Origin: Clostridium beijerinckii HUN142
Lineage (GTDB): Bacteria > Bacillota > Clostridia > Clostridiales > Clostridiaceae
NCBI RefSeq assembly: GCF_000621745.1
Contig: NZ_JHXK01000008.1
Span: 124,001-188,000 of the forward strand
DNA length: 64,000 bases
Reading direction: 5' to 3'
The notes beneath the pieces are model-generated. The model saw nothing but the letters and a program-made list of their open reading frames with translations. It did no database searches and had not been told where the DNA came from. Position 1 is the stretch's first letter. Each line of letters opens with the position of its first letter. This document shows, piece after piece, positions 19,081 to 27,885 of this stretch. A program made the translations under genes and the position numbers.

Positions 19081-19119
19081 TTAAATAACTTTAACTTATT
19101 TAATTTCTATAATATATCT

Positions 19120-19173
19120 AAGCATCTTCAAAAATAGGTTGTATTCTTCCTAGATATTTGAAGATGCTTTTGT
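19120..19173 (+). terminator. Terminator after the carboxypeptidase gene
   Basis: AGCATCTTCA (19121-19130) pairs with TGAAGATGCT (19159-19168), followed by TTTTG. It ends just before the ribosome binding site of the next gene. Confidence 0.7.
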
Positions 19174-19189
19174 TTAAGGAGTAATTAAC

Positions 19190-19774
19190 ATGAATAAATT
19201 AAATTTTAAAGGCAGTGTTATGCTTAATCCTACACCTGTAGTACTTGTTACGTCAAAAAACAAAGATGATAAAGTGAATGCATTTACAGTTGGCTGGGTA
19301 AGCACTGTTTGTACTAAAGAACCTATGATAGCTATGGGAATACGCCCTGAGAGATTATCTTATGATTACATAAAAGAAAGTGGCGAATGCGTTATCAATT
19401 TACCAACAAGAGAAATGGTTAAGATTGTTGATTATTGCGGAGTTCGCTCTGGAAAGAAAGAAGATAAAATCAAACATTTTGGTTTACAGCTTAATAAAGG
19501 CGAGCTTATATCCACGCCTTCATTGGAAAGATCACCAATAGCGTTAGAATGTAAAGTAAAATCAATTACACCTCTAGGTACACATGATCTATTCCTGCTT
19601 GAAGTAATAAATGTAAAGGTTGATGAAGACTTAATAGATTCAAACGGTAAGATATGTTTTAATAAGGCTAACTTGATTTGTTATAGCCATGGTGAGTATT
19701 ATGGCTTAAACGCTAAGCCTTTAGGCACATTTGGTTATTCAGTAAAAAAGAAAAAGAAGACATATAAAAAATAA
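19190..19774 (+). CDS. Flavin reductase-like domain protein
   Basis: A 194-residue protein of the flavin reductase/FMN-binding split-barrel family: the N-terminal TPVVLVTSKN, then NAFTVGWVSTVC, and RLSYDYIKESGECVINLP are typical of this group. It probably binds FMN and passes electrons to an unknown partner. RBS AAGGAG precedes the ATG. It is bracketed by terminators (19120 and 19812), so it is monocistronic. Confidence 0.85.
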   Translation: MNKLNFKGSVMLNPTPVVLVTSKNKDDKVNAFTVGWVSTVCTKEPMIAMGIRPERLSYDYIKESGECVINLPTREMVKIVDYCGVRSGKKEDKIKHFGLQLNKGELISTPSLERSPIALECKVKSITPLGTHDLFLLEVINVKVDEDLIDSNGKICFNKANLICYSHGEYYGLNAKPLGTFGYSVKKKKKTYKK

Positions 19775-19811
19775 TCATCTTCAATTTATTTTCATATATA
19801 TCATTAAATTT

Positions 19812-19855
19812 AAAGCAGTTACATTGTCTTTTGCTATGTAACTGCTTTCTTATTT
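19812..19855 (+). terminator. Terminator after the flavin reductase-like gene
   Basis: A 12-bp stem AAAGCAGTTACA / TGTAACTGCTTT (19812-19848) is followed by CTTATTTG. Confidence 0.75.
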
Positions 19856-19948
19856 GTGTAATATATTTTCAATGTAGAATAAATTTAATATAAAAAGGCA
19901 ACCTAATAATAAATGTTACAACTTGAAATTGTCATATGGAGGATTGCA

Positions 19949-20998
19949 ATGAGAATATTAAAAAAGATATTATCGTTTATAATTTTATTAGTTATTATAC
20001 CTACTTATAACATTAAAACTACTGTATATACAAGCGCACAGGTCCTTCCAAAAAAGCCAGTAAAAGTAGCCACACTTTTATTTACTTTCGATGATCCATA
20101 TATTTCTTTAGTGAGAAATAGCTTAGAAGAGATTCAAAATAAAAATAAAGATTCTGTTAACTTTACGTTTCTGGATGGCAGAAGAAATCAAGGCATACAA
20201 AATGCTCTATTAGATTCAGCTCTCCAAAGTGACTATGATCTTTTATTGATAAATTTAGTCAGCTTAGATAAAAATACTGTGGAATCAGTTGTTAGAAAAT
20301 CCAAACAAAAAAATATCCCTGTTATTCTATTTAATACAGTACCATTTGAAACTGAGCCTATTAAATCTTATAATAGATCTCTTGTCATATCAACAAATGC
20401 TGATCAATCAGGCATTTTACAGGGAAACTTAATTGTTAGCGAATGGACTTCTAATAAAAAAACTATGGATAGAAATGGTGATAACGTATTGCAATATTTC
20501 ATGTTAAAAGGCCCCAATAATAGTACTGTAACAAATGCAAGAAGCACATACTCTATATCAACTATTAATAATGCTGGAATTAAAACACAAGAAATTTTAT
20601 CTAAATTCTGCTATTGGGATCAAATATGCGCTAAAGATTCTACTGAATTACTATTTTTGAGGTATGGAGATAAAATCGAAGCAATAATTTCAAATAATGA
20701 TGCAATGGCTATAGGTGCCATTGAAGCATTGCAGAAATATGGATACAATAAAGAAGATAAGTCAAAGTATATACCTGTTTTCGGAATTGACGGAATACCA
20801 GCTGCTAAGGACTTAATTAATAAAGGTGTTATGGCAGGTACTGTTTTTCAAGATCCTGACCAAACAGCTGAAGCTCTTTATTCAGTAGGAATGAACTTAG
20901 TTTCTAATAAAAATCCTCTTGAAAATACAAATTATAAATTCGACGAAACAGGAGTTACAATCCAAATGCCCTATCAAGAATATACTCCTCAAAAATAA
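19949..20998 (+). CDS. Galactose/glucose-type periplasmic-binding protein
   Basis: A 350-residue secreted sugar-binding protein of the MglB/ribose-binding superfamily. An N-terminal signal segment is followed by KVATLLFTFDDPYISLVRN, QSDYDLLLINLVS and a C-terminal lobe with EAIISNNDAMAIGAIEAL and PVFGIDGIPAAKDLI, all family features; the NNDAMA motif is close to that of galactose-binding proteins. The ribosome binding site ATGGAGG sets the start at 19949 rather than the upstream 19913. No transporter genes lie beside it, so it may serve a distant ABC importer or a sensor kinase. Confidence 0.88.
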   Translation: MRILKKILSFIILLVIIPTYNIKTTVYTSAQVLPKKPVKVATLLFTFDDPYISLVRNSLEEIQNKNKDSVNFTFLDGRRNQGIQNALLDSALQSDYDLLLINLVSLDKNTVESVVRKSKQKNIPVILFNTVPFETEPIKSYNRSLVISTNADQSGILQGNLIVSEWTSNKKTMDRNGDNVLQYFMLKGPNNSTVTNARSTYSISTINNAGIKTQEILSKFCYWDQICAKDSTELLFLRYGDKIEAIISNNDAMAIGAIEALQKYGYNKEDKSKYIPVFGIDGIPAAKDLINKGVMAGTVFQDPDQTAEALYSVGMNLVSNKNPLENTNYKFDETGVTIQMPYQEYTPQK

Positions 20999-21021
20999 TG
21001 GCTTATTCTATTAAATTAGCA

Positions 21022-21080
21022 AGACTGCTTTAAAATAATTAGGAATATATCTTAATTATTTTAAAGCAGTCTAATTATGT
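21022..21080. terminator. Bidirectional terminator, 20-bp perfect stem
   Basis: AGACTGCTTTAAAATAATTA (21022-21041) and its exact complement (21053-21072) form a long hairpin between two convergent genes, so it probably stops both. Confidence 0.75.
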
Positions 21081-21173
21081 AACTTAAAACTTATAAATTT
21101 CGATAATTAAATTAAACTCAACTCACCACATGCGTTCGCTGAGCAACTAGTTAATATGAACTAATGAACTTAT

Positions 21174-22310
21174 TTATAATATAAAATGTTTTTCTAATTC
21201 CTCAATCATTTTCGATTTAAAAGTATCAAACTTATTGTTATTTTTACAAATTACTTTTTCATTTTTTTTGTCGTATACAGCTAATGAAATATAAACAGTA
21301 TCATTGTTATAAGAAAGTAAGTATCCTAGTTCTGAATTGTCTTCCAAATCTATTTTTTTATACTCATTAGATACTATTTGATATAAATTAGCTTTCTTTT
21401 TTTCTAAGACAACATATTGTAATCTATCCTCATTACTTTCAGTGATATTGCAATATCTTTCATCACTTAAATTTATAAAAATATTATCATCGTTATATTT
21501 TCCAAATGGAAGATATAAGTATCTTTTTTCCTTAATGAATGAAATAACAGAATCCTTTATTTCATCTTTTCTCCCCTTATATTTTCTTCCATCCTTGTTT
21601 ATTGAGAACATTAAATCTGTATACTTTCCATTCCATTTAAAATATTTCCTTTGCCATTCCTCAAGAAATAATAACATATTCAAAAAATCTAGTTCACCGT
21701 ACTTCTTTTTTACTAAATAGTCATTCTTAAGCAAATTCTCTAACTGCTCACCCACATTCTTATCTATTTCTTCTAAAATAGCAGCTTGTCCTTGTTTATT
21801 CAAAAAATCTCCAAATTCATCTCCGAAACTGCTTGTTAAAATTATCTTAAGAATCATTTTGTTATACTTTAAGGATTTTTCTTTAATATTCTTAGCATAT
21901 GTATTTTCACTACAACTATCTAAATATTCTTTAATCAAAGTTGAATCCTTTTGAATATACCCTTCTTTTCTAAGCCTCATTTGGCTTAAATCTTTTTTTA
22001 TATACTCATCCATAAGATGATCCTGTTTGTCAATATCTTTAGCTTTTATTGATGTAATTATAGGTATAGTCTTTGATACTTTTTCCTCTAAAACTTCTTC
22101 CACATTAGTTAAGTAGCTTTTGGGAAACTTCAAAGCACATTTATTATCTAACTTTTCTTTAAATTTGTTAACTATATTTATTTCTTCCATAATATCCACT
22201 TCTTTTTTGGATACAATCTTTTCTTCAACTTCAGATATAATCAGCAATTTACTTCTTTCAAAAGCATACCCCAGTCCATAAGTTATAAGTACTTCATCAT
22301 CGTGAGCCAT
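21174..22310 (-). CDS. Protein of unknown function
   Basis: A 378-residue, lysine- and glutamate-rich soluble protein. No signal peptide, no membrane segment, no recognised motif. The N-terminal half is helical (repeated EEK and KEKS stretches); the C-terminal half looks like a beta-rich domain (YLYLPFGKYNDDNIFINLSDERY, LGYLLSYNNDTVYISLAVYD). It starts at ATG 22310 after GTAGGAGAAG and stands alone between terminators. I do not recognise it. Confidence 0.8.
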   Translation of the reverse strand: MAHDDEVLITYGLGYAFERSKLLIISEVEEKIVSKKEVDIMEEINIVNKFKEKLDNKCALKFPKSYLTNVEEVLEEKVSKTIPIITSIKAKDIDKQDHLMDEYIKKDLSQMRLRKEGYIQKDSTLIKEYLDSCSENTYAKNIKEKSLKYNKMILKIILTSSFGDEFGDFLNKQGQAAILEEIDKNVGEQLENLLKNDYLVKKKYGELDFLNMLLFLEEWQRKYFKWNGKYTDLMFSINKDGRKYKGRKDEIKDSVISFIKEKRYLYLPFGKYNDDNIFINLSDERYCNITESNEDRLQYVVLEKKKANLYQIVSNEYKKIDLEDNSELGYLLSYNNDTVYISLAVYDKKNEKVICKNNNKFDTFKSKMIEELEKHFIL

Positions 22311-22543
22311 ATTTATTCTTCTCCTACACCAGCATTAATTTTTTAAATTATTCATAATTACTCTATCTTACCTAATTATAATTTGCTTCTCTTCTCATAA
22401 TCAACAAGTAAATATTGCTAAACCTCTTTTATAGTCCCATTATTTATAATATACATGTATAAATATATTTTTTGTAAATTCTAATACTTATATTTACCTT
22501 ATAATCTACCTATTCTAGTTCATATATTGCCACTTATAAGAAA
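22311..22543. other. Intergenic region, no gene seen
   Basis: The region upstream of the unknown gene is AT-rich and holds no ORF with a ribosome binding site. It should contain the leftward promoter of that gene, but no clear -35/-10 pair stands out. Confidence 0.5.
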
Positions 22544-22592
22544 ATAACGGATTATTTCTAAATAATTTCTTCGAAATAATCCGTTACTTTTA
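22544..22592 (-). terminator. Terminator after lrgAB
   Basis: TAACGGATTATTT (22545-22557) pairs with AAATAATCCGTTA (22574-22586). T-runs flank it on both strands; on the minus strand it follows the lrgB stop at 22623. Confidence 0.75.
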
Positions 22593-22622
22593 ATATATAC
22601 TTTTGGCAGTATTTATAAGCTT

Positions 22623-23336
22623 CTATTTTACTATATGATATATGTATAATGCTAAATTATATGCTAGCGGAGCAATTATCACTGTCATTATTCCCGCAAT
22701 GCCAATTGAAAGACTACTCATTGCCCCTTCTACTTCTCCAAGTTCTAAAGCCTTACTAGTTCCAACAGCATGAGATGCCGTTCCTATGGATACGCCAACT
22801 GCAACCTTATCTTTTATCCTAAAAATCTTACATATTGTAGGTCCAAACACAGCACCAATTATACCTGTAACTATAATTGCAAGGACCGTTATTGGAACAA
22901 CTCCTCCTAATTGGCTACTTATTGATATTCCTATAGGAGTTGTCACTGATTTTGGCACTAATGATTTTATTACACTTGCATTAAGTCCAACTAGATATGA
23001 TATTCCTATTATAGAAATTATCCCTATAGCACTTCCAACAAATATACCTGTCAAAATAGCCTTAGCATTCTTTTTTAAAAGATCTAGCTGTTTATATAAA
23101 GGTACTGCCAGTACGACAGTTGATGGTCCAAGAAACATATTTATAAATTGGCCACCTTTATTATATGTATCAAAATCAATATGAAATGCAAACAAAAAAC
23201 ATATTATAATTCCTATTGCAATTAGAAGTGGATTTAAAATTGGTACTCTTGTATTTCTGTTAATAAATATACCAACTTCAAAAGCCGCAAGTGAAAGTAC
23301 TAGTCCAAATAAAACATTGTTTATTAATATTTGCAT
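22623..23336 (-). CDS. lrgB: LrgB/CidB family membrane protein
   Basis: A 237-residue membrane protein with about six to seven hydrophobic segments. The family pattern is visible: FGLVLSLAAFEVGIFI, PKSVTTPIGISIS and GTASHAVGTSKALELGEVEGAMSSLS. Members work with LrgA in holin/antiholin-like control of murein hydrolases, or in export of pyruvate and other overflow metabolites. It lies 39 bases downstream of lrgA. Confidence 0.93.
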   Translation of the reverse strand: MQILINNVLFGLVLSLAAFEVGIFINRNTRVPILNPLLIAIGIIICFLFAFHIDFDTYNKGGQFINMFLGPSTVVLAVPLYKQLDLLKKNAKAILTGIFVGSAIGIISIIGISYLVGLNASVIKSLVPKSVTTPIGISISSQLGGVVPITVLAIIVTGIIGAVFGPTICKIFRIKDKVAVGVSIGTASHAVGTSKALELGEVEGAMSSLSIGIAGIMTVIIAPLAYNLALYIYHIVK

Positions 23337-23375
23337 ATATCTTCCTCTTTTCTTATCACTTTATCTTTACGTAAA

Positions 23376-23741
23376 CTAAATATTTTTCTTTGGCTTTCTT
23401 GAAATAGCCTGAACGACAATACCAGTCACTCCAATTACTATCGTAGTCGTCAATATACATACTAATAATAATTGCCACCATGTCGATTTTATTATACCAA
23501 GTGACGTCATTAGACCCACTCCTGCCGGAATAAAGAAAAAAGCCAAATGGTCCAGTAAAAAATTCGTTATATTTGAAATACTATCCACCTTAATTACCTT
23601 TATATATAATAATATAAATAATATTATCATTCCTAATATGTTTCCCGGTATCGGTAGATGAAGCATTGATGATATAAATTCTCCTAACAGATAAATTCCA
23701 AATATAATTAATGCTTCTCTAAATAACTTCAATTTCATCAC
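23376..23741 (-). CDS. lrgA: LrgA/CidA family holin-like protein
   Basis: A 121-residue four-helix membrane protein of the CidA/LrgA family, with LGEFISSMLHLPIPGNILGMIILF and FFIPAGVGLM as typical markers. The GTG at 23741 is directly followed by ATG at 23738, which has the better spacing to GGAG. It forms an operon with lrgB. No adjacent LytSR sensor is present. Confidence 0.92.
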   Translation of the reverse strand: MMKLKLFREALIIFGIYLLGEFISSMLHLPIPGNILGMIILFILLYIKVIKVDSISNITNFLLDHLAFFFIPAGVGLMTSLGIIKSTWWQLLLVCILTTTIVIGVTGIVVQAISRKPKKNI

Positions 23742-23967
23742 ACTCCAATTATTTAATCATATTTGTTTAAAAACCAACTTCTCTCTATTCTTAATATGCC
23801 CTTTACAATTTAATTTACCATCATTACATGGATAAGTAAAATTCCCTTATACTTTAAGTAAAGGTTACCTTTTTGTTAAACATCCTTATATTTTCAGTAT
23901 TATATATCAATTGCACTTTAAATATAAGTTTCTAGAAATATGTTTAAATTTATTCATTATAAAAATT

Positions 23968-24002
23968 AAAACGACTTATTTTTTTAATAAATAAGTCGTT
24001 TT
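23968..24002 (-). terminator. Terminator after the ABC permease gene
   Basis: AAAACGACTTATT / AATAAGTCGTTTT, followed on the minus strand by TTTTTAT; it closes the leftward ABC operon ending at 24036. Confidence 0.75.
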
Positions 24003-24035
24003 AAGATGGTACTTGTAGATTTTAATAGTATATTT

Positions 24036-24875
24036 TCAACTTCTATCCTTTACAAGCTTATTTTCTACTATTGCAACCACCTCATACATGATAAATGCAA
24101 TTGCTGATAAAATTACAATGCTCATCATTACCATATCTAACTGAGCCACTTGTCCTCCATATACTATCAAAAATCCGAGTCCATTCTTAGCTACTAAAAA
24201 TTCTCCCATTATTACTCCGACCCAAGATAGACCAACATTTATCTTTAGAGCTGATATAAGGATAGGAATGGAGTACGGGAATATTAAATATCTTAATATC
24301 TGTATCTTTGTCGCTCTAAAAGTTCTCATAAGCATAATTTTCTCTTTATCTATTTCATTAAATCCAGTTAATACGCTTATAATTGTTGTTATTACTGAAA
24401 TTAAAAGAGCAATCACTATTATTGCTGGAATACCATTTCCAATCCAAAATATTATTATTGGAGCCAAAGCAACTTTAGGAAGTGCATTTAACACTACTAA
24501 ATATGGATCTAGTATTTTTGATACCAAAGGACTCCACCATAAAATTACTGCAATTAGCGAACCCATTATTGTTCCTAAGGAAAATCCTAATATAGTTTCA
24601 TAGCAAGTGACTGCAATATGCTTAATTAAGCCTCCACTTTCATATAAAGATACAAGAGATTCAATTACTCTAACTGGACTAGAAGTAAGAAACGGATCAA
24701 TCCACTTTAGATTTGCAGCTATTTGCCACAAGGCTATAAAGATAACTAATATGAGAATTCTAGTAATTACAATTTTTCTTTTTGTTCTCTTTACCTTATT
24801 TAAATATATTTCATGTTCCTTGGACATCTTACTTACTTCATTCGCATTCACGCGTTTTTTAACCATTTCCATCAT
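24036..24875 (-). CDS. ABC transporter permease (SsuC/TauC/ThiX type)
   Basis: A 279-residue integral membrane permease with six or so helices. The EAA-loop region reads FRATKIQILRYLIFPYSIPILISALKINVGLSWVGVI, typical of nitrate/sulfonate/taurine and HMP-precursor importers. It overlaps the ATP-binding gene by 17 bases. The substrate cannot be told; pyrimidine precursors, alkanesulfonates and related compounds are candidates. Confidence 0.92.
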   Translation of the reverse strand: MMEMVKKRVNANEVSKMSKEHEIYLNKVKRTKRKIVITRILILVIFIALWQIAANLKWIDPFLTSSPVRVIESLVSLYESGGLIKHIAVTCYETILGFSLGTIMGSLIAVILWWSPLVSKILDPYLVVLNALPKVALAPIIIFWIGNGIPAIIVIALLISVITTIISVLTGFNEIDKEKIMLMRTFRATKIQILRYLIFPYSIPILISALKINVGLSWVGVIMGEFLVAKNGLGFLIVYGGQVAQLDMVMMSIVILSAIAFIMYEVVAIVENKLVKDRS

Positions 24876-25626
24876 TCAACTCCTTCCATAATCTATTAAA
24901 ATACTCACTAAACTCTGGAGCTCTTCTCTTTTGAAAAGGAGTTAATTCTTCACCATTAAAATGTATAGGAATTTCTACTTTCACACTAGACGGCCTCTTA
25001 GATAATACTATTACTTTTTCAGATAAAGAAATCGCCTCTGCTATATCATGTGTAACCATTATTGCTGTCTTTTTTTCTGTTTTTATTATCTTATAAACAT
25101 CGTCACATACTAAAAGCCTTGACTGATAATCTAGTGCTGAAAATGGTTCATCTAAAAATAGTATCTCTGGATTTAATGCTAAAGTTCTTATAAGTGCAAC
25201 TCTTTGCCGCATACCACCCGAGAGTTCACTCGGATGATGGTTCTTAAATCTCGTTAACCCATAAGCATCTAATAATCCGCTTACTCTTTCCTTTGATTCA
25301 TTATTTAGCTGCTTTTTTATCTTTAGCCCCAAGATTACATTTTCCCAAACCGTATTCCATTCGAATAAATGATCTTTTTGAAACATATATCCTATTTTAT
25401 CTAAGTTCTTCTTTACATCTTCCCCCTTGTATAACACGCCACCATTTGATGGTTCTAACAGTCCACTCATTATATTTAATAATGTAGATTTTCCACATCC
25501 TGACGGTCCTAAAATAGAAATAAACTTGCCATCATCCACTTGAAAATTAACATTATTTAAAGCTTGTGTTTCTCCTTTAATAGAATGATAATTCATTGAT
25601 ATATTTAATATTTCTAACAAGCTCAA
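24859..25626 (-). CDS. ABC transporter ATP-binding protein (SsuB/TauB type)
   Basis: A 255-residue ATPase with Walker A GPSGCGKST (about 39-47), the Q-loop MFQKDHLFEWN, signature LSGGMRQR and Walker B EILFLDEPFSALD, followed by the H-loop MVTHDIAEAISLS. It powers the permease encoded next to it. Confidence 0.95.
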   Translation of the reverse strand: MSLLEILNISMNYHSIKGETQALNNVNFQVDDGKFISILGPSGCGKSTLLNIMSGLLEPSNGGVLYKGEDVKKNLDKIGYMFQKDHLFEWNTVWENVILGLKIKKQLNNESKERVSGLLDAYGLTRFKNHHPSELSGGMRQRVALIRTLALNPEILFLDEPFSALDYQSRLLVCDDVYKIIKTEKKTAIMVTHDIAEAISLSEKVIVLSKRPSSVKVEIPIHFNGEELTPFQKRRAPEFSEYFNRLWKELNDGNG

Positions 25627-25660
25627 ATAAAATCACCACCTTTTCATCTTTATGTGACCT

Positions 25661-26137
25661 TTATTTAGCTGCTTTTTCAGCAAAAGAATTATCTACAATC
25701 TTGCTAAATTCAGGTCTTTGCGGCATTAAGCTTGAATCGTAATCAGTAATAATATCCATAAGTCTATTTAGATTTTCTTCTTTAATTTCTGGTGTATGAG
25801 CTATAGCGTCAATCTTTTTATAGTTATCTATAACTGTCATAATTGTGTCTTTATCTGTACCTGGGAAGTAGTCAATTATGCTATTTGCAACTTCTTCTGT
25901 ACTATGACTAAAAAACCACTGTTGACCTTTATAAATAGCATTTGTAAAGCCTTGTATTACTTGTGGATTTTTATCCATATAAGATTTTGTTGTAAAATAA
26001 CAAGTATAAGGAATTAAACCTGATTCTTCACCAACTGATGTAAGAATATATCCAGTTCCTTCTTTTTGAATAGCAGAAGCTGTAGGTTCAAAGAGAGCCA
26101 CATAATCTCCTGTACCACCTTTAAATGCTCGGTACAT
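25661..26137 (-). pseudogene. ABC substrate-binding protein, 5' part missing (split by prophage)
   Basis: Only the C-terminal half (158 residues) of an NMT1/SsuA-like binding protein is present. It begins abruptly at about AFKGGTGDYVALFEPTASAIQ; intact relatives are about 320-340 residues with a signal peptide, so roughly half the gene and its lipoprotein start are absent. The next base to the right belongs to phage sequence. It is followed by the ATPase and permease genes, the usual order. Most likely the rest of the gene lies to the right of the prophage, beyond the window. The transporter is probably non-functional, or poorly transcribed, in the lysogen. Confidence 0.85.
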
Positions 26138-26145
26138 GAAAAAGC
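26110..26145. other. Probable attL (left prophage-chromosome junction)
   Basis: Coding sequence for the binding protein stops being recognisable at about 26137, and the opposite strand immediately continues as a phage-type XRE gene. The crossover should lie in this stretch (around TTTAAATGCTCGGTACATG). Large serine integrases use short cores of two bases inside 30-50 bp sites, so the exact base cannot be fixed without the right-hand junction. Confidence 0.6.
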
Positions 26146-26587
26146 GATTTTAGAAAACTGTATTTTGAGAATTGATTTAAAAAATGAATTTAAAGATCTG
26201 CCAGCAAATACGATTGCTGAAAATTTGATTAGATTAAGAAAGTTAAATAATTTAACTCAAAAAGAATTGTCACTAATTATAGGTATTAGCAAATCAAGTA
26301 TATCAAAATATGAGCGTGGAGAGCTGTTCCCCACAAAAGAACAATCAATGAGGCTAGCCAGTTATTTCAATATTAATAGTAAATATTTTTATGATCCGTA
26401 TCTAGAATCTATGGATAACTTTCATCAATATTTATCCACTTTACTTAATAAAAATATCCACATTAATAAGTATAAGCTGTGTAAATCTTTGGGTATATCT
26501 AAAAGAACTTTATATAGATATTGTTATGAAAATAATGTGCCATCTAGAAATGTATTTGAAAAGATGAGGAGTTATTTGAATACTTAA
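26140..26587 (+). CDS. XRE-family regulator fused to the junction (start uncertain)
   Basis: The open frame runs from the chromosome side (26066) through the junction, but recognisable protein begins after it. An HTH_3 domain (about NLIRLRKLNNLTQKELSLII, then SKSSISKYERGELFP) is followed by a second small HTH-like segment (KLCKSLGISKRTLYRYC). No ATG with a ribosome binding site exists after the junction; a TTG near 26164 is possible. In the circular phage this gene would follow the integrase gene on the same strand, so its true start may lie at the other prophage end. A hairpin terminator follows at 26716. Confidence 0.65.
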
Positions 26588-26715
26588 AATTAATATTTAT
26601 TCTCTTAAAATCGTGTTAATCAATTATTTTATTGGAATATATTTTTATAACTTCATGTATATTTTATCTTAATAGTGTTAAGAATTAAGATACGATTTCC
26701 TATTTTTTAATAAAT

Positions 26716-26770
26716 AAAGAGATAGCTTTGGACATTACTCTCCTAATATTTTTTTGCTATCTCTTTTTTT
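26716..26770 (+). terminator. Terminator hairpin after the junction XRE gene
   Basis: AAAGAGATAGC (26716-26726) pairs with GCTATCTCTTT (26756-26766), followed by TTTTTT. On the opposite strand the loop contains TAGGAGAG followed by an 11-codon reading frame (MSKAISLFIKK), probably chance. Confidence 0.7.
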
Positions 26771-26775
26771 GTGCA

Positions 26776-26894
26776 AAAAATAAGGGTAATAAAGATTTCT
26801 CTTTACTACCCTACAAGACTTAATGCTTAAAAAAGAATCTTGTAATTATCTTGGGAGTCTAACGCTATCTACTATCGCTGTTAGCTTTGTGTGT
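26776..26894 (-). ncRNA. Predicted prophage small RNA of about 118 nt
   Basis: A promoter TTGTAT-N17-TATTAT (26901-26929) is followed on the minus strand by a transcript without ORF. Three foldable parts are visible: CTAAC...GTTAG, ACAAGA...TCTTGT, and a terminal 13-bp stem closed by a GAAA tetraloop (26783-26812), then TATTTTTTG. The last is a textbook intrinsic terminator. No family is recognised. It lies between the endolysin gene and the left prophage end. Confidence 0.6.
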
Positions 26895-26900
26895 AACATT

Positions 26901-26929
26901 ATAATACCATAATTTCATAAATTATACAA
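26901..26929 (-). promoter_or_regulatory. Promoter of the predicted small RNA
   Basis: TTGTAT (26924-26929), 17-base spacer, TATTAT (26901-26906) on the minus strand, with AATG following. Confidence 0.6.
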
Positions 26930-26971
26930 GACTATTTTTATCTGATTTATAAGAATTATTATATTAAAACA

Positions 26972-26999
26972 AAAAGGTAGACTAAGTATTCTACCTTTA
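26972..26999 (-). terminator. Terminator of the prophage lysis operon
   Basis: AAAGGTAG / CTACCTTT with a 10-base loop, followed on the minus strand by TTTTTGTTTTAAT, 44 bases after the endolysin stop. Confidence 0.75.
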
Positions 27000-27042
27000 C
27001 TAAACAGAGTATATGCAATTTAGTAATAATCATTATACCATA

Positions 27043-27828
27043 TTACTTTATATCATAAAACCAGCTTCCCAAAGTTTCTTTTAGCTCTAGGCATTTGCTC
27101 ATAGATAGATTCTGAGTTTCAATCCATACCCCTTTTTCGTTTCCCCTAAAATAACATCTAACTCCTTTAAAATATTGGAGCACATAATCAGCATCAACAC
27201 CATTAAAACTATTATCTCCTTGATAGCCATTAGGTAAATAGTTTGTAACAACATATCCAGTGTTTTTATTAAATATTCCTTCATTAAACTCATTCATATC
27301 GCAGTCGGTATTTATTCCGCTTACAGATCCTGTTTCGCTATATTGGTGTCCTACTCTATTAGTGAATAAATTAGAATTTAATTTCCATGGATCATTATTA
27401 TAGTTTGCTTCCCATAATGGATAATCAGCAATTCTATTATCTAAGTTATCCATAAAACTAGTATAAGTATAAATACCTATTTGCATATTAGATAGCTCTT
27501 TAAATCTAGAAATAAATCTTAAAATATAATCCACTGGTCCATCAAAATTAGTTTCTATATCTAGCATCGGAATGAGATCACTGGTTTTATCTTTTATAGC
27601 ATTATAAAAACTATTGGCTTGAGTTTCTGGCTCACTAGTTCCAACTAAGAAATGGTAGAACCCTGTTTTTAATCCTGCGTAATGTGCGTTAGAATAATTT
27701 GTATCTAAATAGCTATCTTTAAACGTTGTTCCTCCTGTAGCTTTAATATAAACAGCTTCTACTCCTGCTGTTTTTACTTGGTTAAAATTTATATTTCCGT
27801 TATGATTACTTATATCTATACCTTTCAT
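27043..27828 (-). CDS. Phage endolysin, GH25 lysozyme
   Basis: A 261-residue GH25 muramidase. The N-terminus GIDISNHNG carries the conserved D5; the catalytic pair region is PMLDIET with D90 and E92. The enzyme cuts the MurNAc-GlcNAc bond in peptidoglycan. Residues after about 195 (from TNYLPNGYQGD) form a separate C-terminal domain seen in clostridial lysozymes, probably for wall binding. There is no signal peptide, so a holin is needed for release; XhlA and a small protein are encoded just upstream. RBS GAAAGGAAG precedes ATG. Confidence 0.93.
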   Translation of the reverse strand: MKGIDISNHNGNINFNQVKTAGVEAVYIKATGGTTFKDSYLDTNYSNAHYAGLKTGFYHFLVGTSEPETQANSFYNAIKDKTSDLIPMLDIETNFDGPVDYILRFISRFKELSNMQIGIYTYTSFMDNLDNRIADYPLWEANYNNDPWKLNSNLFTNRVGHQYSETGSVSGINTDCDMNEFNEGIFNKNTGYVVTNYLPNGYQGDNSFNGVDADYVLQYFKGVRCYFRGNEKGVWIETQNLSMSKCLELKETLGSWFYDIK

Positions 27829-27885
27829 TTATATCTTCCTTTCTATAATAAAAAAATAAGAACAACCTTAAAGGCTACTCCAAAA

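Noticed and set aside
26700..26770. 11-codon toxin-like peptide on the minus strand
   Set aside because: It has a ribosome-binding-like GGAG but lies in a terminator loop, is very short and not hydrophobic enough for a type I toxin.
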